Below are positions 35,993-45,569 of a stretch of 64,000 bases of DNA, one piece after another. Made by a program: the position numbers and the translations under genes. The first letter of the stretch is position 1. Each line of letters opens with the position of its first letter. The notes below the pieces were generated by a model. It saw only the letters and a list, made by a program, of their open reading frames with translations. It did no database searches and was not told where the DNA came from. The stretch comes from Undibacterium sp. KW1 (GTDB taxonomy: Bacteria; Pseudomonadota; Gammaproteobacteria; Burkholderiales; Burkholderiaceae_D): assembly GCF_009937955.1 (NCBI RefSeq), contig NZ_AP018439.1:5084001-5148000 (forward strand), read 5' to 3'.

Positions 35993-36966
35993 GGATATTA
36001 TTGACAGGCACGAGCGGACAACTGGGCCATGCCCTGCTGCCGCACTTGTCACGCCTGCCTGCAACTGCGATCATCCATGCGCCACAAAGAGCAGGACTGG
36101 ATCTAAGCAATGCCGCGCAATTGCGACTGTGCATCAACGACTTCAAACCAGACCTGATCATCAACCCGGCTGCTTATACGGCAGTAGATCTGGCCGAAAG
36201 TGAGCCAGAAAAAGCCCATGCCATCAATGCGACTGCACCTGCCATCATGGCAGAAGAAGCTCGCAAGCTTGGTGCTGGCCTGATCCATTATTCAACGGAT
36301 TATGTCTTCGCCGGTGACAAGGCAGATGCAGCGGGCAACTGGCAAGCCTATGTAGAAGCTGATGCGACAAGCCCCTTGAATGTGTATGGCAAAACCAAGC
36401 TGGCAGGCGAGCAGGCCATCATCGCCAGTGGCTGTCAGCATCTGATCTTGCGTACCAGTTGGGTCTATTCAAACTTTGGCAAGAATTTTTTCCTGACCAT
36501 GTTGAAGCTGGCGCGTGAACGCGATCAATTGCGCGTTGTCAATGACCAGTGGGGCACGCCCAATTCGGCTGACTGGCTGGCTGCTGCTACTTGCAAAATA
36601 CTGGCTCAGCTACAGCAATCCACAGATGCGGCGGCATGGTGGCAGCAATTTGGTGGCATCTATCATCTGAGTGCTACAGGCGCGAACAACTGGTTTGCCT
36701 TTGCCACCGCCATCATAGAACTGGCAGACCAGCAAAACAAACTGGGCAAGGCTGCGCCGCAGATCAGCGGCATACCAGCCAGTGAATACCCTGTGCCTGC
36801 ACGCCGACCTCACAACTCTTTATTGAATACAGAAAAATTGCAGGCTGCTTTTGGATTGTCCATACCGGACTGGCGCACCACCCTGGATGCCTGCATGCAG
36901 AGCGTTCACGCTCCTGCTTCTGCGCAACTAAATTCAACAACTCAAGCTCAAGGTCAGATCACGTGA
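35989..36966 (+). CDS. rmlD: dTDP-4-dehydrorhamnose reductase
   Basis: 325 residues. Rossmann motif GTSGQLG at residues 7-13, STDYVFAGD and the YGKTKLAGE catalytic segment (YxxxK) are clear. It reduces dTDP-4-keto-rhamnose to dTDP-L-rhamnose, finishing the rmlABCD pathway. It overlaps rmlC (ATGA) and the following isomerase gene (GTGA), forming a tightly coupled run. About 20 residues longer than typical RmlD owing to a Ser/Thr/Gln-rich tail. Confidence 0.95.
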   Translation: MRILLTGTSGQLGHALLPHLSRLPATAIIHAPQRAGLDLSNAAQLRLCINDFKPDLIINPAAYTAVDLAESEPEKAHAINATAPAIMAEEARKLGAGLIHYSTDYVFAGDKADAAGNWQAYVEADATSPLNVYGKTKLAGEQAIIASGCQHLILRTSWVYSNFGKNFFLTMLKLARERDQLRVVNDQWGTPNSADWLAAATCKILAQLQQSTDAAAWWQQFGGIYHLSATGANNWFAFATAIIELADQQNKLGKAAPQISGIPASEYPVPARRPHNSLLNTEKLQAAFGLSIPDWRTTLDACMQSVHAPASAQLNSTTQAQGQIT

Positions 36967-37364
36967 AACTGCAAATGATACCTATGCGCGTGCTCGGTGA
37001 TGAGCGCGGCAGCCTGGTCGCCGTTGAGGCCAATCAGGACATCCCTTTTCCTATCGCCAGGGTTTACTATATTTTTGGTACGCTGGAAGGTGTGGAGCGT
37101 GGCTTCCATGCCCACAAGACTCTGCAGCAAGTGGCAGTCGCCGTGCGCGGTTCCTGCACCATGGTGTTTGATGACGGCAAAGAGAGAGTAGAACTGGAAC
37201 TTGATTCCCCGGCCAAGGGCGTTTACATAGGCACGCGCATCTGGCATGAAATGAAAAATTTCACTGAAGATTGCGTCTTGCTGGTGTTTGCTGACCAACA
37301 CTATGACGAGGCAGATTATTTGCGCAAGTATGATGAGTTTTTGAAGTTCATTGAAACCACCTGA
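36963..37364 (+). CDS. FdtA/QdtA-type dTDP-4-keto-6-deoxyglucose 3,4-ketoisomerase
   Basis: 133 residues from a GTG start overlapping the rmlD stop. A small cupin with GVERGFHAHKTLQQVAVAVRG; H49 and H51 match the catalytic histidines recalled for FdtA. DEADYLRKYDEFLKF at the C-terminus is also typical. It moves the keto group from C4 to C3 of dTDP-4-keto-6-deoxyglucose. FdtA gives the galacto and QdtA the gluco product; sequence alone does not let me choose. The next sugar gene is the matching aminotransferase. Confidence 0.88.
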   Translation: MKLQMIPMRVLGDERGSLVAVEANQDIPFPIARVYYIFGTLEGVERGFHAHKTLQQVAVAVRGSCTMVFDDGKERVELELDSPAKGVYIGTRIWHEMKNFTEDCVLLVFADQHYDEADYLRKYDEFLKFIETT

Positions 37365-37384
37365 ATTAGTAAATCACAAAAAAC

Positions 37385-37455
37385 CTCTCAACACAGAGGC
37401 ACAGAGATACAGAGAAATTCGTAAGAGAAAATCCATGCAAACTCTCTGTGTCTCC
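37385..37455. repeat. CACAGAG-type dispersed repeat, copy 1
   Basis: Contains CACAGAGGCACAGAGATACA, then AAGAGAAAATC, then CTCTCTGTGTCTCC. The ends are inverted, as in a hairpin element. A larger related copy lies at 46966-47092. It sits between the isomerase and aminotransferase genes of the glycan locus and may attenuate or stabilise the message. Confidence 0.75.
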
Positions 37456-37469
37456 ATTCTTTTGAACGA

Positions 37470-38603
37470 ATGGACAATATGAAACCTATACCTTATCTGG
37501 AACTCAAGCCTCAGCATCAGGATTTGCGGGCGGAGTTGAATCAGGCTTTTAATGAAGTATTGGAGAGCGGCTGGTTCATCCAGGGCAAACAGCTGGAAGC
37601 CTTCGAAGCTGAATATGCTGCTTACTGCGGCAGCCAGTATTGCGTTGGTGTTGGCAACGGCATGGATGCGCTGCACCTGATCTTGCGTGCCTATGGCATA
37701 GGTGAAGGTGATGAAGTCATCGTGCCTTCGAATACTTATATCGCCAGTTGGCTGGCGGTGTCGTATGCGGGCGCTAGGCCAGTGCCGGTGGAGCCGGACC
37801 TGGCGACCTACAATATCGATCCGGCAAAAATCGCGGCGGCTATTACTTCCAGGACCAAGGCCATCATGGTCGTGCATCTGTATGGGCAGTTGGCAGATAT
37901 GGACCCGATTATTGCCATTGCCCGTGAACATGGTTTGAAGGTCATAGAAGATGCGGCGCAATCGCATGGCGCAACATATAAAGGGCGAGTCTCTGGTGGC
38001 CTGGGTGATGCTGCTGCTCATAGTTTTTATCCGGGCAAGAACCTCGGTGCCCTGGGTGATGCGGGCGGTGTCACCACCAATGATGCCGAGCTGGCCAAAC
38101 AATTGAAAGTCTTACGCAATTATGGTTCACAAATCAAATACCATAATGAAGTCAAAGGCTATAACTCGCGCCTTGATGAATTACAGGCCGCACTATTAAG
38201 AGTAAAACTGCACAGGCTGGATGGCTGGAATGTACAGCGCCGCGCACTGGCGCAGCAATATCATGAAGGTTTGAAAGACTTGCCCGGCCTGGTCATACCG
38301 TTTGTACCTCAGTGGTCTGAACCGGTCTGGCATATCTATGCCGTACGTCATGCCAAACGTGACGCCTTGCAAAAACATTTGCAGGATGCCGGTATAGGCA
38401 GCCTGGTGCACTACCCTATCCCACCGCACCTGCAACCAGCTTATGCTGAATTGCAACTGGGTGTGGGCAGTTTCCCGTTGTCTGAGCAAATCCATGCAGA
38501 AGAACTGAGCCTGCCGCTTGATCCTTATCTTGCACCGGAAGACGTCAGCCGCGTCATTGCCGCTGTGCGCGATTTCGTCCTGCAAGCTAGCTCAACTCTC
38601 TGA
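37470..38603 (+). CDS. FdtB/QdtB-type PLP aminotransferase (DegT/DnrJ/EryC1)
   Basis: 377 residues; an internal ATG at codon 4 is an alternative start. The DegT/EryC1 fold is clear: [21 protein letters not shown], the cofactor site [29 protein letters not shown], and the PLP lysine K190 in [13 protein letters not shown]. It would transfer an amino group to C3 of the keto-sugar made by the upstream isomerase, giving dTDP-3-amino-3,6-dideoxyhexose. The acetyltransferase that usually follows (FdtC/QdtC) is not seen in this window. Confidence 0.9.
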   Translation: MDNMKPIPYLELKPQHQDLRAELNQAFNEVLESGWFIQGKQLEAFEAEYAAYCGSQYCVGVGNGMDALHLILRAYGIGEGDEVIVPSNTYIASWLAVSYAGARPVPVEPDLATYNIDPAKIAAAITSRTKAIMVVHLYGQLADMDPIIAIAREHGLKVIEDAAQSHGATYKGRVSGGLGDAAAHSFYPGKNLGALGDAGGVTTNDAELAKQLKVLRNYGSQIKYHNEVKGYNSRLDELQAALLRVKLHRLDGWNVQRRALAQQYHEGLKDLPGLVIPFVPQWSEPVWHIYAVRHAKRDALQKHLQDAGIGSLVHYPIPPHLQPAYAELQLGVGSFPLSEQIHAEELSLPLDPYLAPEDVSRVIAAVRDFVLQASSTL

Positions 38604-38605
38604 CA

Positions 38606-39853
38606 ATGACACTGGTACATACCAGCCTGTTGAATGCAATTGCTGTCATGGTCAGAATGCTGACCATGCTGGGTCTGAACAAACTGCTGGCAGTGTATGT
38701 AGGGCCAGGCGGCTATGCCGTCATAGGGCAATTCCAGAATGCTGTGACCATGATTTTGTCATTTGCCAGTGGCGCGATTTCCACAGGCGTGACCAAATAT
38801 ACTGCTGAACATGGCGACGATGCCGCAGCCCAGCAAAGAGTATGGGCCAGCGCGGCGCGTATCTCTGTTTATTGCTCGCTGGCTGCTTCTGCCGTCATTG
38901 CGGTATTTCATCAGCAACTGGCGGTATTACTCTTAAAAGATGCGCAGTATGGCAGCGTGTTTTTATGGCTGGCAGCCAGCCTGGTGCTGTTTGTCTTGAA
39001 TACGCTCTTGCTGGCGATTTTGAATGGCAAGAAAGCGGTCGCTGCCTATGTGGGGGCGAATATCGCGACCAGTATAGTCACCTTGCTGGCAACCTGGCTG
39101 CTGGCCAGCGTCTGGGGTCTGTATGGTGCACTGGTCTCGCTGGCGGTGAACCAGTCTTTCGTCGCCATCATTACACTCGTACTCTGCCTGCGTAGCAAGT
39201 GGTTCAGCATGGGCATGCTGTTTGCAAAGGCAGACAAGGACATGCTGCGCAAACTAGGCGCGTATGCGCTGATGGCCATCGTCACGGCCACGGTCGTGCC
39301 GCTGAGCCAGATGCTGATACGCAATCAGCTAGTGCAAGACTTTGGCTGGCAAGAAGCGGGTTACTGGCAGGCGGTGACACGCATCAGTGATATTTACCTG
39401 ATGCTGATCACAACCACGCTGACCGTGTATTACCTGCCGCGCCTGGCAGAAATCAAGGTCGCGGCAGAATTGAAAAAAGAAATCGCCCGGGTATATCGCT
39501 TTGTCTTGCCATTGACAGCGCTGGGTGCGGTCATGGTCTATCTCTTGCGTGACCTCATGCTGTGGCTGGTATTTACTGAAGAATTCCGTCCCATGTTGCA
39601 GCTACTGGCCTGGCAACTGGCAGGGGACTTTATCAAGATAGGCAGCTGGGTACTGGGCTTTGTCATGCTGGGTCGGGCGCTGACCACACCTTATGTGATT
39701 ACCGAGATTGTCTTCAGCCTGTCGCTGGTTATCCTGACTTATCTGCTGACCCCGGCATTTGGCTTGCAGGGTGCGGTGATTGCTTTTTGCATTAACTATG
39801 TATTGTATTGGGCATGTATCGCCTGGATTTTAAAAAAATATGCCTACCGCTGA
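38606..39853 (+). CDS. Wzx-like lipid-linked glycan flippase
   Basis: 415 residues with about 12 predicted membrane helices. The first is LLNAIAVMVRMLTMLGLNKLLAVYVGPGGYAVIGQFQNAV, characteristic of WzxE/RfbX-type MATE-like flippases. It moves undecaprenyl-linked oligosaccharides from the cytoplasmic to the periplasmic leaflet. It begins two bases after the aminotransferase stop and overlaps the next gene by 14 bp, so it belongs to the same operon. Confidence 0.9.
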   Translation: MTLVHTSLLNAIAVMVRMLTMLGLNKLLAVYVGPGGYAVIGQFQNAVTMILSFASGAISTGVTKYTAEHGDDAAAQQRVWASAARISVYCSLAASAVIAVFHQQLAVLLLKDAQYGSVFLWLAASLVLFVLNTLLLAILNGKKAVAAYVGANIATSIVTLLATWLLASVWGLYGALVSLAVNQSFVAIITLVLCLRSKWFSMGMLFAKADKDMLRKLGAYALMAIVTATVVPLSQMLIRNQLVQDFGWQEAGYWQAVTRISDIYLMLITTTLTVYYLPRLAEIKVAAELKKEIARVYRFVLPLTALGAVMVYLLRDLMLWLVFTEEFRPMLQLLAWQLAGDFIKIGSWVLGFVMLGRALTTPYVITEIVFSLSLVILTYLLTPAFGLQGAVIAFCINYVLYWACIAWILKKYAYR

Positions 39854-41261
39854 ACGCCAACTCAAGCTCGCCAGTTTTATACAGGCATGCATCGCCCGTG
39901 TACTCGCGGCGGGCGAACTCGATAGCTGCATGCGGCGTGCCCGCGCGCTGGGCGAGCTGCTATGGAAAAACAATCTGGGCCAGTATGCCTTGGTTGAACT
40001 GGAACAGGCTTTACTGCAACGCTACCAGCATTTGTTCACAGCACCAGCACAAACAGACATCAAGGCAAGCTATCTACATGTATTGAGCCAGGCTTATACC
40101 GCCAGCGGCCATACCCGCGTCGTTGAACACCTGATCGCCAGCCAGGCCTTGCAGAATTCTGCAGTACTGGTAACAGAAAAAGCACCGCCTGCTACCTGGG
40201 AGAAGCTGAGTACGCCCGGCCATCCATGCATCTGCCTGCCCAGGTACAGCGACAGGCAAGAGAAGATACAGGCCTTACTGAATCATTTTGCACAATACAA
40301 AATCCTTGTGCTGCATATCCACCCCTATGACATTGATGCTGTCGTCGCGGCAGGATTGGCCAGGCAATTGTGCGGCACCCGCATTTATATGTACAACCAT
40401 GCAGACCATGTATTTTCTTATGGTCACGGCATGGCGGATGTAGTGCTGGAACTCAGTTATTTTGGCTGGGAACTCAGCAAGCTGCGCGGCACGCATGAGA
40501 AATGCGTGTTTGCCGGTATCCCGCTCAAGTTGCCGGATGCCACTGCCGATAGGCAGGAAAATGCCACTGGCCATATCGCCAGCGCAGGTTCAGCCTATAA
40601 ATATAAACCCGGCGGTGACTATTCCTTCCCTGATTTTGCAGTGCAATTACAAGCCAGGACGGGACGCAAGCTGATGCTGATAGGCCCCAACCTGAAAACC
40701 AACTGGTGGTGGTGGAAACCTGCGCGGCAGATGGGCAAGCAGGCGATTTTCCACAAGCGTATGGCTTATCAGGATTATCTGGCCTGCATGCGCGACGCCA
40801 GTGTGTATGTTGACAGCTTCCCGCTGACCGGCGGCACGGCCTTCCCCGAGATGGCGGTCAAGGGCCTGCCCTGCTTTGGCATACTGACAGGTGCACATGG
40901 TTATTCACCAGCGGACCAGCTTAAATCTGCGAGTCAGCAAGCCCTGCTGGATGACATGGGTTATTATCTGCAACAACAGCAACGCCCGGCAATGGACCAG
41001 ACTGGGATACTGCAAGGAATCAGGCAAGTGCATGGCATAGAACAGGTGGCACAGCGTATCAGCAGGGCAGAAACTGCGAATGCACAAGAAAAACAACCAC
41101 CATGGTCAAATCCGGCACCTATAAACTGTGATTTCTATGAGAAAATCTGGTACACAAGGAAATTGTTTACGCCGCCCATCCATAATTTCCCTGACTGGAA
41201 ACTGGGCGTATTATTTTTAAAGTATTGGATACAAAGTCGGCAGCTTGCTCGCCAGGCTTAA
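39840..41261 (+). CDS. Putative glycosyltransferase, unclassified
   Basis: 473 residues. The N-terminal 110 residues are helical and TPR-like. The C-terminal half looks like a GT-B fold: AGSAYKYKPGG, KLMLIGPNL, then MAYQDYLACMRDASVYVDSFPLTGGTAFPEMAVKGLPCFGI. The last segment resembles the donor-site loop of GT-B enzymes where a Glu binds the sugar nucleotide. I cannot assign a family. Its place between the flippase and a GT2 enzyme supports a role in repeat-unit assembly. It overlaps the flippase by 14 bp. Confidence 0.7.
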   Translation: MPTAERQLKLASFIQACIARVLAAGELDSCMRRARALGELLWKNNLGQYALVELEQALLQRYQHLFTAPAQTDIKASYLHVLSQAYTASGHTRVVEHLIASQALQNSAVLVTEKAPPATWEKLSTPGHPCICLPRYSDRQEKIQALLNHFAQYKILVLHIHPYDIDAVVAAGLARQLCGTRIYMYNHADHVFSYGHGMADVVLELSYFGWELSKLRGTHEKCVFAGIPLKLPDATADRQENATGHIASAGSAYKYKPGGDYSFPDFAVQLQARTGRKLMLIGPNLKTNWWWWKPARQMGKQAIFHKRMAYQDYLACMRDASVYVDSFPLTGGTAFPEMAVKGLPCFGILTGAHGYSPADQLKSASQQALLDDMGYYLQQQQRPAMDQTGILQGIRQVHGIEQVAQRISRAETANAQEKQPPWSNPAPINCDFYEKIWYTRKLFTPPIHNFPDWKLGVLFLKYWIQSRQLARQA

Positions 41262-41276
41262 TGCTGCAGCTAATTT

Positions 41277-42068
41277 ATGATACATGTCGCAATCGTCAGC
41301 CACGGCCATGAAAACCTGCTTATCGCAAGCGGCGTGGGTGGCCTGCGCGATGCCGCCGAAGGCATGCATGTGTGGATCAAGGATAACCAGCCTTCGCCGG
41401 AGTTGAAAGCCTATTGCCTGCAACATGGCGTGTCTTATATAGACGATAAGCCTGGCCTGGGCTTTGGTGAAAACAATAATTACCTGTTTGACCTGATCAG
41501 CAGCAGTATAGGTTTTGCCGAAGGTGACAGCTTTATCGTCATGAACCCCGACATCACCATCAATGCTGACACCATCTTTACCCTGGTAGAGAACATGCGG
41601 CGCGATGCTTTTCCGGTGGCGACGATCAATCTCTACCGCGATGACCAGCACCTGTATGTGGATGCGAATGTACGCCGCTTCCCGAATGTGATTTCTTTAC
41701 TGCGCATGGTGGCGGTACGCTCCCTGTCCGAGCCTTACGACAAGAAAACCATGACAGAAACCTGCCATGTCGATTGGGCTTCAGGTGCCTTCCTGGCTTT
41801 TGATGCACTGCACTACCAGGCCTTGCAAGGTTTTGATACCCGCTACTTCATGTATTTTGAAGATGTAGATATCTGCTACCGCTCCAAGCAATTACTGGGC
41901 AAGGGCATACGTTTTTATCCGCAACTCGATGCTACCCACACTGCCGCCCACAAGAACCGCAACCTGGTATCACGCCATGCGAGCTGGTTCTTCCGCAGTT
42001 TTCTCAAATTTTTGTCGCGCCGCTATTTTGTCTATGACAGGCGGTCGAATTTGCCTGCTGCCAAATAA
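41277..42068 (+). CDS. GT2-family glycosyltransferase, rhamnosyltransferase-like
   Basis: 263 residues. The GT-A fold signs are VAIVSHGHENLL, the NPDITI donor motif around residue 85 and DWASGAFLAFDA...FMYFEDVDICYRSKQ, the acceptor/catalytic region typical of rhamnosyltransferases of the WbbL/RfbN group. The presence of complete dTDP-rhamnose genes upstream makes rhamnose a reasonable donor. Cytoplasmic face of the inner membrane. Separated by 15 bp from the previous gene. Confidence 0.85.
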   Translation: MIHVAIVSHGHENLLIASGVGGLRDAAEGMHVWIKDNQPSPELKAYCLQHGVSYIDDKPGLGFGENNNYLFDLISSSIGFAEGDSFIVMNPDITINADTIFTLVENMRRDAFPVATINLYRDDQHLYVDANVRRFPNVISLLRMVAVRSLSEPYDKKTMTETCHVDWASGAFLAFDALHYQALQGFDTRYFMYFEDVDICYRSKQLLGKGIRFYPQLDATHTAAHKNRNLVSRHASWFFRSFLKFLSRRYFVYDRRSNLPAAK

Positions 42069-42071
42069 GGT

Positions 42072-43028
42072 ATGAAGCAGCAAATCTTGTTGACCGGTGC
42101 CAGCGGCTTTGTCGGCCAGGCTATTGCGCGTGCCTGCCTGGCTCAGGATGTTGCCCTGATTTGCCCCAGCCGCCGTCCCCTGGCCTGGCAGGATACAAAC
42201 ATGCGCAATCCCATTGTCAGCGATATGAGTGCGGACACTGACTGGTCTGCCCATTTGCAAGGTGTGGATGTCGTCATCCATAGCGCAGCGCGGGTACATG
42301 TGATGCAAGAGACAGCGAGTGATCCCCTGGCACAGTTCCGCACCGTGAATGTCGATGCCAGCCTGCAATTGGCGCGCCAGGCAGCAGCAGCGGGCGTCAG
42401 GCAATTTATTTATTTGAGTTCAGTCAAGGTGAATGGCGAAGCGACCTTGCCAGGTCATCCATATACCGCTGATGACCAGCCCTTGCCGCAAGATGCCTAT
42501 GGCATATCCAAAATGGAGGCAGAGCAGGCCTTGCTGCAACTGGCACAGACAACGGGCATGGCTGCCACCATCATACGCCCGCCGCTGGTGTATGGGCCGG
42601 GTGTCAAAGCCAATTTCCTGAGCATGCTGCGCATGGTGCGCCGTGGCCTGCCTTTGCCCTTGGGCAGCATACACAACCAGCGCAGCTTTGTGTATCTTGG
42701 CAATCTGGTCGATCTTGTCTTGCATTGCCGTTTGAACGAAGCGGCGCGCAACCAGGTTTTCCTGGCATCCGATGGCAGGGATTTATCGACAACAGAATTA
42801 CTGCGCCTGTGCGCGCAGGCCTTGCAAGTCAAGTCGCGGCTATTACCATTCCCTGCTGCTTTGCTGACACTCGCAGCCAGCATGCTAGGCAAGAAAAATG
42901 TTGCAAACCGTTTGTGCCAGTCACTGCAAGTCGATATCAGCAAGACCAGAAAGCTGCTGGCCTGGTCGCCGCCCTATACCGTAGAACAAGGCTTGCAGGC
43001 CACAGCCGCAGCCATACCCGTTGAATGA
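42072..43028 (+). CDS. NAD-dependent sugar-nucleotide epimerase/dehydratase
   Basis: 318 residues. Rossmann motif GASGFVG (residues 8-14), SSVKVNGE and YGISKMEAE (YxxxK) are intact. It resembles the extended SDR group that includes WbpV and FnlC-like 4-reductases, which accompany WbpL/WbpM in making FucNAc or QuiNAc for O-antigen initiation. The neighbours here are exactly a small sugar-phosphate transferase and a WbpM-type dehydratase, which supports that role. The stop overlaps the next start (ATGA). Confidence 0.85.
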   Translation: MKQQILLTGASGFVGQAIARACLAQDVALICPSRRPLAWQDTNMRNPIVSDMSADTDWSAHLQGVDVVIHSAARVHVMQETASDPLAQFRTVNVDASLQLARQAAAAGVRQFIYLSSVKVNGEATLPGHPYTADDQPLPQDAYGISKMEAEQALLQLAQTTGMAATIIRPPLVYGPGVKANFLSMLRMVRRGLPLPLGSIHNQRSFVYLGNLVDLVLHCRLNEAARNQVFLASDGRDLSTTELLRLCAQALQVKSRLLPFPAALLTLAASMLGKKNVANRLCQSLQVDISKTRKLLAWSPPYTVEQGLQATAAAIPVE

Positions 43029-43597
43029 AGAATATGTTGAAGCGTCTTTTTGATCTCGTCCTTGCACTGACAGCCAGCCTGTTTTTGATGATACCTTTGA
43101 TCATCGTTGCCATCTGCGTCAGGCTGACCTCGCGCGGGCCTATTGTGTATTGGTCTGACAGGGTCGGGCGCAATAATGTCATTTTCAAGATGCCCAAGTT
43201 CCGCAGCATGCTGATTGATACGCCCGCAGTGGCTACTCACTTGCTGAGTAATCCTGACCAATACCTGACACCCATAGGTTCTTTCCTGCGCAAATCCAGC
43301 CTCGATGAATTGCCGCAATTGTGGAGCATACTGCGTGGTGACATGAGTTTTGTCGGCCCGCGCCCTGCCTTGTACAACCAGCATGACCTGATTGCCCTTC
43401 GCACTGAAAAGCAAGTGCATACTATCCCACCTGGCCTGACGGGTTGGGCACAGATCAACGGCAGGGATGAGTTACCTATCCCCGTCAAAGTAGACCTGGA
43501 TGCGTATTATCTACAGCATCAGTCCTTCATGCTGGATATCCGCATCTTGTTCCTGACCTTCTACAAGGTGGTGCGTCGTGATGGTGTTACACATTAA
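43025..43597 (+). CDS. Initiating sugar-phosphate transferase (WbaP/PglC-type)
   Basis: 190 residues: one membrane or re-entrant helix at the N-terminus (about 8-33) and the bacterial sugar-transferase domain. Motifs are KMPKFRSM, SSLDELPQLWSILRGDMSFVGPRP and PGLTGWAQINGRD. The short PglC-like form transfers a sugar-1-phosphate to undecaprenyl phosphate and starts glycan assembly. ATGA overlap with the epimerase gene. Confidence 0.92.
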   Translation: MKNMLKRLFDLVLALTASLFLMIPLIIVAICVRLTSRGPIVYWSDRVGRNNVIFKMPKFRSMLIDTPAVATHLLSNPDQYLTPIGSFLRKSSLDELPQLWSILRGDMSFVGPRPALYNQHDLIALRTEKQVHTIPPGLTGWAQINGRDELPIPVKVDLDAYYLQHQSFMLDIRILFLTFYKVVRRDGVTH

Positions 43598-43612
43598 TAA
43601 GGCTGCGCTATC

Positions 43613-45544
43613 ATGATGCAATCCGTACTCAATCTGCCCCGCCTGCAAAAACAGGTGATAGCTGCCCTGGCTGACGCCGTCTGCCTGCCGCTGATGTTTA
43701 TCCTGGCGATCTGGCTGCGTTATGAAACCTTTAATGCCAGCCTGTTCAATCATTACTTCTGGCTCATCGTTTCTTCTTCCCTGATCGCCATACCGGTATT
43801 CATACGCATAGGTTTATACCGTGCCGTGATCCGTTTCATCGACCAGAAAATCATCAGCGTCGTCGTCTTTGGCGTTACCCTGTCGGTGCTGTTCATGGCC
43901 TTTGTGGCGGTGATGCTGCATATCACGCCTTTGTCGCGTGCCGTGTTTGGTTTTTTCTGGGCCGGTTCCATCCTGTATGTGGGTGCCAGCCGCTTCCTGG
44001 CCAGGGCCTGGCTGTTGCAGGCCGACATGGCCGAGAACGCCACCCGCATTGCCATCTATGGTGCGGGCAAGGCTGGTGCGCAACTGGCCACTGCCCTGCG
44101 TGCCGGTGGTGAATATGTTTGTACCGCCTTCATCGACGACAACAAATCCATACAGGGCTCCACCATAGGCGGCGTCAAGGTATTTGCACCTGAATTGTTG
44201 AAGGACCTGGCTGAGCGCCACGATATACGCGAAATCCTGCTGGCCATGCCCAGCATCAGCAAGACCCGGCAAAAGCAGATACTTGACCAGCTAGAACCGC
44301 TGAAACTGAAGATCAAGGTCACGCCATCAATACAGAGCCTGGTGAATGGCGAGCTGCGCTTGCAAGATATACGCGAAGTAGAGATAGAAGATTTGCTGGG
44401 CCGCGACCAGGTAGAACCAGACGCCCGCCTGCTGAGTATCTGCATCACTGGCAAGCGTGTCATGGTGACCGGGGCTGGTGGTTCCATAGGTTCTGAACTA
44501 TGCCGCCAGATCTTGCGCCAGCGCCCGGCCAAACTGGTCTTGCTGGAAATGTCGGAATATGCCTTGTACGCGATAGAGCAGGAACTGACTGGCCTGCGAC
44601 AGCAACTGAAGCTGGATGTCGAGATACTGCCGTTTCTCGGTTCCATACTCGACAGCGCCAAGCTTGACCGCATATTCACCACCTGTGAAGTTGAAACCCT
44701 GTACCACGCTGCCGCCTATAAGCATGTGCCACTGGTAGAACATAATCCCGCAGAAGGCATACGCAATAATGTGTTTGGTACGCTGTCTGTAGCGCAAGCG
44801 GCGATGGCGGCAAAGGTCAAGAATTTTGTGCTGATTTCTACCGACAAAGCGGTGCGCCCGACCAATGTCATGGGTGCGACCAAGCGTCTGGCCGAACTGA
44901 TCTTGCAAGCCTGCTCACGCCGCCAGCAACATACCCGCTTTTGCATGGTGCGCTTTGGCAATGTGCTGGGTTCATCCGGCTCAGTCGTGCCTTTGTTCCG
45001 CAAGCAGATCATGGCAGGTGGCCCCATCACTTTGACCCATCCCGAGATCACTCGCTACTTCATGACCATACCCGAGGCCGCGCAACTGGTCTTGCAGGCT
45101 GGTGCCATGGGAGAAGGCGGTGATGTATTTGTGCTCGACATGGGCGAACCGGTACGTATCATTGACCTCGCACGCCGCATGGTGCACCTGAGTGGCCTCG
45201 AAGTGAAAAGCGAAACCACGCCCGACGGCACCATAGAAATCCAGCACGTAGGCCTGCGCCCTGGTGAAAAACTGTATGAAGAATTGCTGATAGGCGACAA
45301 TGTTGAAGGCACCTCCCACCCGCTGATCATGCGCGCCCAGGAGAGCGAGTTGCCATGGGATCAACTGAATGCCTTGTTGCAAAACCTGCAAGCTGCCTGC
45401 ACCGCCTTTGATTATGAGCAAATCCGTGCCCTGTTGCTGCAAATAGTGGCAGAATATGAGCCACAATGCGGTATTGAAGACCTGATCTGGCAAGCCCAGC
45501 AAACTGGCCCCAAAGACCAGACAGCTACCGGACTGCTCCACTGA
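43613..45544 (+). CDS. WbpM-like membrane UDP-sugar 4,6-dehydratase
   Basis: 643 residues. Four or five membrane helices (about 15-130), a first Rossmann domain with IYGAGKAGAQL and a second with MVTGAGGSIGSELC. STDKAVRPTNVMGATK contains the TDK/MxxxK catalytic set of the WbpM/CapD/PglF family. It dehydrates UDP-HexNAc to the 4-keto-6-deoxy sugar, feeding the upstream epimerase/reductase. Length normal for the membrane form. Confidence 0.94.
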   Translation: MMQSVLNLPRLQKQVIAALADAVCLPLMFILAIWLRYETFNASLFNHYFWLIVSSSLIAIPVFIRIGLYRAVIRFIDQKIISVVVFGVTLSVLFMAFVAVMLHITPLSRAVFGFFWAGSILYVGASRFLARAWLLQADMAENATRIAIYGAGKAGAQLATALRAGGEYVCTAFIDDNKSIQGSTIGGVKVFAPELLKDLAERHDIREILLAMPSISKTRQKQILDQLEPLKLKIKVTPSIQSLVNGELRLQDIREVEIEDLLGRDQVEPDARLLSICITGKRVMVTGAGGSIGSELCRQILRQRPAKLVLLEMSEYALYAIEQELTGLRQQLKLDVEILPFLGSILDSAKLDRIFTTCEVETLYHAAAYKHVPLVEHNPAEGIRNNVFGTLSVAQAAMAAKVKNFVLISTDKAVRPTNVMGATKRLAELILQACSRRQQHTRFCMVRFGNVLGSSGSVVPLFRKQIMAGGPITLTHPEITRYFMTIPEAAQLVLQAGAMGEGGDVFVLDMGEPVRIIDLARRMVHLSGLEVKSETTPDGTIEIQHVGLRPGEKLYEELLIGDNVEGTSHPLIMRAQESELPWDQLNALLQNLQAACTAFDYEQIRALLLQIVAEYEPQCGIEDLIWQAQQTGPKDQTATGLLH

Positions 45545-45569
45545 CTCTTTTTACTATAGAAAAATAATC

